A stretch of DNA of 45,498 bases from positions 1-45,498 of the forward strand of contig CAZLOB010000077.1 in assembly GCA_964561135.1 (NCBI GenBank), in the 5' to 3' direction. Shown piece by piece: positions 41,857 through 45,498 of the stretch (within the stretch, counting starts at the first letter, position 1; the number at the start of each line of letters is the position of its first letter). The DNA comes from JANXDG01 sp964561135 (GTDB lineage Bacteria; Elusimicrobiota; Endomicrobiia; DTEH01). Made by a program: the position numbers and the translations under genes. Below the pieces are notes generated by a model. That model ran no database searches and was not told the DNA's origin. It saw nothing but the letters and a program-made list of their open reading frames with translations.

Positions 41857-42297
41857 TTATGACTCCAGAATAATTGTAACAGGACCATCATTTACAATTT
41901 CTACTATCATATATGCTCCAAACTTACCAGTTTTAATTTTTTCTTTAGGTATTAACGACTTAAGTTTGTCAACAAAACTGTTATATACTTCTAAAGCAAA
42001 AGGAGGTTTTGCTGCAGAAGTAAAATCGGGTCTATTTCCTTTTCTACAATCACCATATAAAGTAAATTCTGAAACAACAAGAATTTCTCCGTTAATATCT
42101 ATAACAGATTTATCCATCTTACCTAACTCGTTTTCAAAGATTCTTAAATTTACAACTTTTCTCACTATATACTCAACATCTTGTTCTTTATCATTTTCTC
42201 CTATGCCAACAAAAACAACTAAACCTTTTGAAATTTCTTCCTTTACATCTTCATATGAAACAGATGCTTTTTTAACCCGTTGAATAACAACTTTCAT
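41857..42297 (-). CDS. dtd: D-aminoacyl-tRNA deacylase
   Basis: The protein has 146 residues and removes D-amino acids wrongly attached to tRNA. It starts MKVVIQRVKKASVSYED, has VSEFTLYGDCRKGNRPDFTS in the middle and VNDGPVTIILES at the end. The cross-subunit Gly-Pro motif NDGPVT (136-141) is intact. The first family motif is normally SQFTL; here it is SEFTL, with Gln replaced by Glu at residue 77. The start overlaps the sppA stop (ATGA). Confidence 0.94.
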   Translation of the reverse strand: MKVVIQRVKKASVSYEDVKEEISKGLVVFVGIGENDKEQDVEYIVRKVVNLRIFENELGKMDKSVIDINGEILVVSEFTLYGDCRKGNRPDFTSAAKPPFALEVYNSFVDKLKSLIPKEKIKTGKFGAYMIVEIVNDGPVTIILES

Positions 42298-43226
42298 TCA
42301 AATATGTATTCAAACCTAAATTTTTTAAAATTGTCAAAAGAATATCTTTGAAACATAAATTTTGATTGAGAAACTGTTTGTTGAAGAAAATCAAATATAG
42401 TAGGTTTTTCTCTTATAATTTCTATTGGACCTTTAATTTTTGCAAGTTGTTTTACTTCTTCAATTGCATCATCTTCATCACCAATTGTATCAACCATTTT
42501 TAATTCAACAGCTTGTGATGCAATAAAAATTTTACCATCTGCAAACTTCATAACTTCTTCTTTAGAAAGTTTCCTTCCTTCAACAATAGCATTTATAAAT
42601 TGTTCATACGCTGCATTAACTAAAGATTCAAACATTTGTCGTTCCTCAGGTAACATCTCACGAAATATAGAACCTACATCTTTGTATTTTGAAGATTTGA
42701 TAACCTCAACATTAACACCTATTTTTTTTAATAACTCACTGATATTTCCAACCTGTAACAATACGCCAATAGACCCTACAACACCGCCTTCACAACTTAT
42801 AATCTTATCACAAGCAGAAGCAACATAATATCCGCCAGAAGCACATAGTTCACTAATATAGCAAACAATAGGTTTGTCATATTGTGATTTTAACTTTATT
42901 ATATGATTATACAATTTTTGTACTGCAGCAACAGAACCACCAGGAGAGTTTATTTTTAATACTATTCCTTTAACATCTTTTCGTTTAAAAAAAGTTGTTA
43001 ATTTTGAAACATAATAATCTACATCTTTTTTTATAAAACTTGAAGATTCTTTAAAATAAATTTCTCCTACAAGTTCGACAACAGCAATTTTATCTTTAGC
43101 ATACTTTTGTGAAACAACATCTTTTGGTGAAGTACGTAAAATAATAACTAACCCTAAAATTGTGCTGCATAAAAATAAAAATAAAATTAGATAATTAACA
43201 TATTTCTCATTTTGAAAATATTTCAT
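42294..43226 (-). CDS. sppA: Signal peptide peptidase SppA
   Basis: The protein has 310 residues. One N-terminal membrane segment (YLILFLFLCSTILGLVIIL) anchors it. The ClpP-like protease domain has VLKINSPGGSVAAVQKLY, the nucleophile Ser130 in ELCASGGYYVASACD and the general base Lys182 in IKSSKYKDVGSIF. The 52-residue gap between them matches the Bacillus SppA dyad. This is the short, single-repeat form. It degrades leftover signal peptides in the membrane. It overlaps the upstream secreted-protein gene by 20 bases. Confidence 0.94.
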   Translation of the reverse strand: MKYFQNEKYVNYLILFLFLCSTILGLVIILRTSPKDVVSQKYAKDKIAVVELVGEIYFKESSSFIKKDVDYYVSKLTTFFKRKDVKGIVLKINSPGGSVAAVQKLYNHIIKLKSQYDKPIVCYISELCASGGYYVASACDKIISCEGGVVGSIGVLLQVGNISELLKKIGVNVEVIKSSKYKDVGSIFREMLPEERQMFESLVNAAYEQFINAIVEGRKLSKEEVMKFADGKIFIASQAVELKMVDTIGDEDDAIEEVKQLAKIKGPIEIIREKPTIFDFLQQTVSQSKFMFQRYSFDNFKKFRFEYIFE

Positions 43227-43671
43227 TGTATATTTTTTTACTTGGCAACCATATCTCGTTAATGTAATCTATTCCATATCTTGTTGCAAGTTCTTTTAAC
43301 GGCTTATTTCTTTTTCTTTCTTCAATTAATGTTTTTATTGATACTTCAGGACATTTTTGTTTAATCAACAAAATTTGTATTGTTTCTTTCCTACCAAAAC
43401 CATAAAAAAGTCTTTTAAGTTGTTCAACTGAAATTGTTGTAGACGAAGTTATAATATCAGTTGAAGAAGATATTTCAAAATTTTCACTAAAAATATTTTG
43501 TTCTAGAAAATAGTTTATAATTTTTTCGATTGCGTCATCTCTTTCAAATTTTATCTCCTGAGTTGATGAAGAGATACTATAAGGTGAAAACCCGATACCA
43601 AATTCTATACCTTGTGAGAAACAAAAAATAGAAATAAAAAACAAACAAAAAAATAAAATTTTTTTATTCAT
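43207..43671 (-). CDS. Secreted protein of unknown function
   Basis: The protein has 154 residues with a signal peptide (ILFFCLFFISIFCFSQG) and a mature part rich in Ser and Thr near the middle (SSSTDIITSSTTISVEQLKR). The C-terminal half is helical (IKTLIEERKRNKPLKELATR). No family was recognised. It overlaps sppA downstream by 20 bases and the upstream unknown gene by 8 bases, so it belongs to the same transcript. Confidence 0.7.
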   Translation of the reverse strand: MNKKILFFCLFFISIFCFSQGIEFGIGFSPYSISSSTQEIKFERDDAIEKIINYFLEQNIFSENFEISSSTDIITSSTTISVEQLKRLFYGFGRKETIQILLIKQKCPEVSIKTLIEERKRNKPLKELATRYGIDYINEIWLPSKKIYNEIFSK

Positions 43672-44203
43672 TTAAAAATCTATCTAAAAAATTTTTTATA
43701 TCATTTTCAGCTGACCTTAAAGCAAGTGATGCAATGTATATTATTAACGAAAACTGCCAAATATCGGGTATTGAAATTATAAGACCTGTATCAATATCTT
43801 CTGTACGTTGGAAATAATGCATATATTCTTTTATAACTTCTTCTACTGACTTTTCTTTTACTTCAAGTTTTACTTCACTATTACGGTATTTCATTGAAGG
43901 CAATTGTACACCACGTATTAACAAAAAGGATTTAATTATCTCATCACTATAATTAGTTGTTTCTTTGAATTTAAAATTTAAAAGTTCGTATTTGCTATAC
44001 GGCAGATGAAAATAAACAGGTGACACCTCAACACTCCCTTCTCTTATCACAGTACACCCTTTGTTAACCAAAGATTCATTAACTAAAACATATGGAACCG
44101 TAGTTTTTTTAAAAGTTTCTAACTTTCTGTATCTACTACGTACAATCTTTGTTTTTTTAAGCGCTTCTTCCCATTTTTTCTCTATATCAATATAATCCTT
44201 CAT
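43664..44203 (-). CDS. Soluble protein of unknown function
   Basis: The protein has 179 residues from the ATG at 44203 (MKDYIDIEKKWEEALKK). The open frame reaches 44239, but the extra part overlaps the upstream gene further and no ribosome binding site supports it. The N-terminal helix is basic, the middle is beta-rich (CTVIREGSVEVSPVYFHLPY) and the last 60 residues are helical, including a moderately hydrophobic stretch (WQFSLIIYIASLALRSA). No family was recognised. It follows the LOG-like gene with a 17-base overlap. Confidence 0.68.
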   Translation of the reverse strand: MKDYIDIEKKWEEALKKTKIVRSRYRKLETFKKTTVPYVLVNESLVNKGCTVIREGSVEVSPVYFHLPYSKYELLNFKFKETTNYSDEIIKSFLLIRGVQLPSMKYRNSEVKLEVKEKSVEEVIKEYMHYFQRTEDIDTGLIISIPDIWQFSLIIYIASLALRSAENDIKNFLDRFLNE

Positions 44204-44648
44204 AATTTTTTTCAAAAATATCCAATGCTGTTTTCGCATTAGGAACTTTTATAACTCCTTCTATATCCCAACTTTTAATACCAAAGACAGGTTTATCAAT
44301 AACTTTTGCTAAAGCTATTTCTGAAAGTGTTCCATATTCACCATCAATTGCAATAACACAATCTGCAGTCCTTACAATTATAGCATTCCTTGCATGAGAC
44401 ATCGCTGTTACAATAGGTATGTCAATATACGGATTTGCTTCCTGTTTATCTTTCCCAGGGAGGATACCAACAACAATACCGCCAACAGATTTTGCTCCTT
44501 TCGCAGCTTCTTCCATCACACCGCCCATGCCACCACATACTAAAACATATCCACGTGATGCTATCTCTTTACCAGTTTCAAACGCAATCTGCCTTATCTC
44601 TTCATCTTTTATAACAGAACCACCTACAACAGCAACCATTTTTTTCAT
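44187..44648 (-). CDS. LOG-like / TIGR00725-type Rossmann-fold protein
   Basis: The protein has 153 residues. MVAVVGGSVIKDEEIRQIAF, YVLVCGGMGGVMEEAAKGAK and SVGGIVVGILPGKDKQEANP, followed by CVIAIDGEYGTLSEIALAKV, match the TIGR00725 branch of the LOG/DprA-like fold. True LOG enzymes release cytokinin or AMP with a PGGxGTxxE motif; here it is replaced by IDGEYGTLSE, so phosphoribohydrolase activity is uncertain. It is the first gene of the second long minus-strand run, behind a candidate promoter. Confidence 0.88.
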   Translation of the reverse strand: MKKMVAVVGGSVIKDEEIRQIAFETGKEIASRGYVLVCGGMGGVMEEAAKGAKSVGGIVVGILPGKDKQEANPYIDIPIVTAMSHARNAIIVRTADCVIAIDGEYGTLSEIALAKVIDKPVFGIKSWDIEGVIKVPNAKTALDIFEKNYEGLY

Positions 44649-44666
44649 AATGATAAAAATACAAAA

Positions 44667-44694
44667 TTTATACTCTTAGTTTCAATAGTAACAA
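44667..44694 (-). promoter_or_regulatory. Candidate promoter for the second long run
   Basis: On the minus strand, TTGTTA (44694-44689) and TATAAA (44672-44667) are spaced by 16 bases, exactly as in the candidate rplU promoter. Transcription would start near 44660, about 12 bases before the ATG at 44648, leaving a very short leader without a ribosome binding site. Confidence 0.45.
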
Positions 44695-44720
44695 AATTAG
44701 GCAAGAAATACACATTTTTT

Positions 44721-44804
44721 TGCCGTGGGTGGGATTTGAACCCACACGGGTTTTAACCCATACCGTCCTGAGCGGTACCTGTCTGCCAATTCCAGCACCA
44801 CGGC
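44721..44804 (-). tRNA. tRNA-Leu (anticodon CAG)
   Basis: On the minus strand the acceptor arms GCCGTGG and CCACGGC pair and are followed by the discriminator A. The anticodon stem TACCG/CGGTA holds the loop CTCAGGA, so the anticodon is CAG (44770-44768), decoding CUG. The T arm is GTGGG-TTCAAAT-CCCAC. A variable arm of class II length (GGGTTAAAACCC) is typical of Leu. The CCA end is not encoded. The gene lies 19 bases after the response regulator. Confidence 0.96.
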
Positions 44805-44823
44805 TTAAGAAAAGATAAGCAAT

Positions 44824-45189
44824 CTATTTTTTTCTTTCCACAATTTGTGGTAACAAGTTATTCTTTATATAATCAAAATTAAACGGTTTTAAAAGACAAT
44901 CTAATGCACCGTTGCGGAAAGCTTCGATAACTTTCTCTGCTTCTTTATAGCCTGTGATCATTACGACAGGTAAATCTTTATCTATTTGTTTTATTTCTTT
45001 TAATACTTCGATACCATCACGTTCAGGAAGTTTTATATCTAACAAAACTAAATCATAGATTTCTTTTGCGATAAATTTTAACCCATCGATAGAATTAGTT
45101 ATAGTTGTTACCTGATGGCCTAACGAAGAAAAAAAGGTGTTCAATAATTCTAAAACTTCATTGTCGTCATCAATTACTATTATTTTCAT
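44824..45189 (-). CDS. Single-domain response regulator (receiver only)
   Basis: The protein has 121 residues and is only a CheY-like receiver. The acidic pocket is Asp7/Asp8 (VIDDDNE), the phospho-acceptor is Asp51 (VLLDIKLPERDG), the switch Thr is 79 (MITGY) and the Lys is 101 (LLKPF). No output domain follows, so it must act by binding a partner. A clear ribosome binding site (AAAAAGGAG) lies before the ATG. No histidine kinase is visible; one may lie upstream beyond the window. Confidence 0.93.
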   Translation of the reverse strand: MKIIVIDDDNEVLELLNTFFSSLGHQVTTITNSIDGLKFIAKEIYDLVLLDIKLPERDGIEVLKEIKQIDKDLPVVMITGYKEAEKVIEAFRNGALDCLLKPFNFDYIKNNLLPQIVERKK

Positions 45190-45206
45190 ATCCTACTCCT
45201 TTTTGG

Positions 45207-45491
45207 TTATTTTGCTATAGATTTAATTTTTTCAATTTCTTGTTTTTCTTTTTCTTTTAATGCATCAAGATCTTTTTGTAGATCTTCCTGTACTTTTTTA
45301 ATTTGTGATTCAATTATGTATTTTTTAAGTAAAGCTTCATTGTTCATCCTTTGTTTTAACCATTTCTCTATTGTTGAACCAGACAAAAGTATACGTACCC
45401 AATATCTACCAGTTGGTTTATGAATTTTTTCTTGTAAAAGCCAAGGACCTTTGAGTTCTGTATCAATAATAACTTTTGTCATGTTCTTCAT
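45207..45491 (-). CDS. Small protein with a C-terminal coiled coil, function unknown (start near window edge)
   Basis: The protein has about 94 residues. The N-terminal half (TKVIIDTELKGPWLLQEKIH and PTGRYWVRILLSG) is strand-rich. The C-terminal half is a charged coiled coil (QIKKVQEDLQKDLDALKEKE). No family was recognised. The frame is open to the end of the window, so the true start may be at 45491, 45482 or further upstream. It ends 17 bases before the receiver gene and is probably co-transcribed with it. Confidence 0.7.
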   Translation of the reverse strand: MKNMTKVIIDTELKGPWLLQEKIHKPTGRYWVRILLSGSTIEKWLKQRMNNEALLKKYIIESQIKKVQEDLQKDLDALKEKEKQEIEKIKSIAK

Positions 45492-45498
45492 TTCTTCG

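Overview
The window is strongly AT-rich bacterial DNA packed head-to-tail with genes, many overlapping by ATGA, TGATG or TAATG junctions. It carries ordinary chromosomal housekeeping genes (polA, topA, dprA, xerC, coaE, rplU, rpsA, scpA, aroE, dtd, sppA, a Leu tRNA), so it is chromosome and not a phage or plasmid. An oxygen-sensitive class III ribonucleotide reductase, a flavin-dependent thymidylate synthase and several radical SAM enzymes point to an anaerobe. Heptosyltransferase-type and other surface-glycan genes suggest a diderm-like envelope. The gene order (dprA-topA-xerC, polA-coaE, rplU-rpsA) is compatible with one of the poorly cultured AT-rich phyla such as Omnitrophota, Elusimicrobiota or WOR-3, but the phylum cannot be fixed from this sequence alone.

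Region 1 (1-4140, minus strand) is a B12-controlled unit. A promoter, a cobalamin riboswitch and a terminator-like stem precede thyX, nrdD, nrdG and the start of a BtuF-type corrinoid-binding protein cut by the window edge. The simplest reading is that B12 shuts off a B12-independent deoxynucleotide pathway together with B12 uptake.

Region 2 (4141-24250, minus strand) is one long run starting at a promoter before rplU: rplU, rpsA, an anchored TPR protein, a YifB/ComM ATPase, a three-domain GT2-GT39-PAP2 fusion, LysM, TPR and NlpC/P60 envelope proteins, a decayed XRE regulator, dprA, topA, xerC, two unknown proteins (one a coiled coil of about 830 residues), polA and coaE.

Region 3 (24251-28285, plus strand) holds a GT2 glycosyltransferase, an LD-carboxypeptidase, SpmA and SpmB, a set of nested palindromic repeats, and a class II glutamine amidotransferase.

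Region 4 (28286-44700, minus strand) is a second long run from a promoter near 44680: a LOG-like protein, two unknown proteins, sppA, dtd, a membrane protein, a COG1313-type radical SAM protein, a stand-alone SagB-like oxidoreductase, a TPR membrane protein, aroE, scpA, and then a glycan cluster (GT9, GT2, two GT-C membrane enzymes, a B12-binding radical SAM enzyme, GT4, FkbM methyltransferase).

Region 5 (44701-45498, minus strand) has tRNA-Leu(CAG), a single-domain response regulator and a small coiled-coil protein at the window edge.

Clear Shine-Dalgarno sequences are present before thyX, rplU and the receiver gene, but most genes inside the runs lack one and seem to rely on overlap with the preceding gene. 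No CRISPR array, insertion sequence or prophage was seen.
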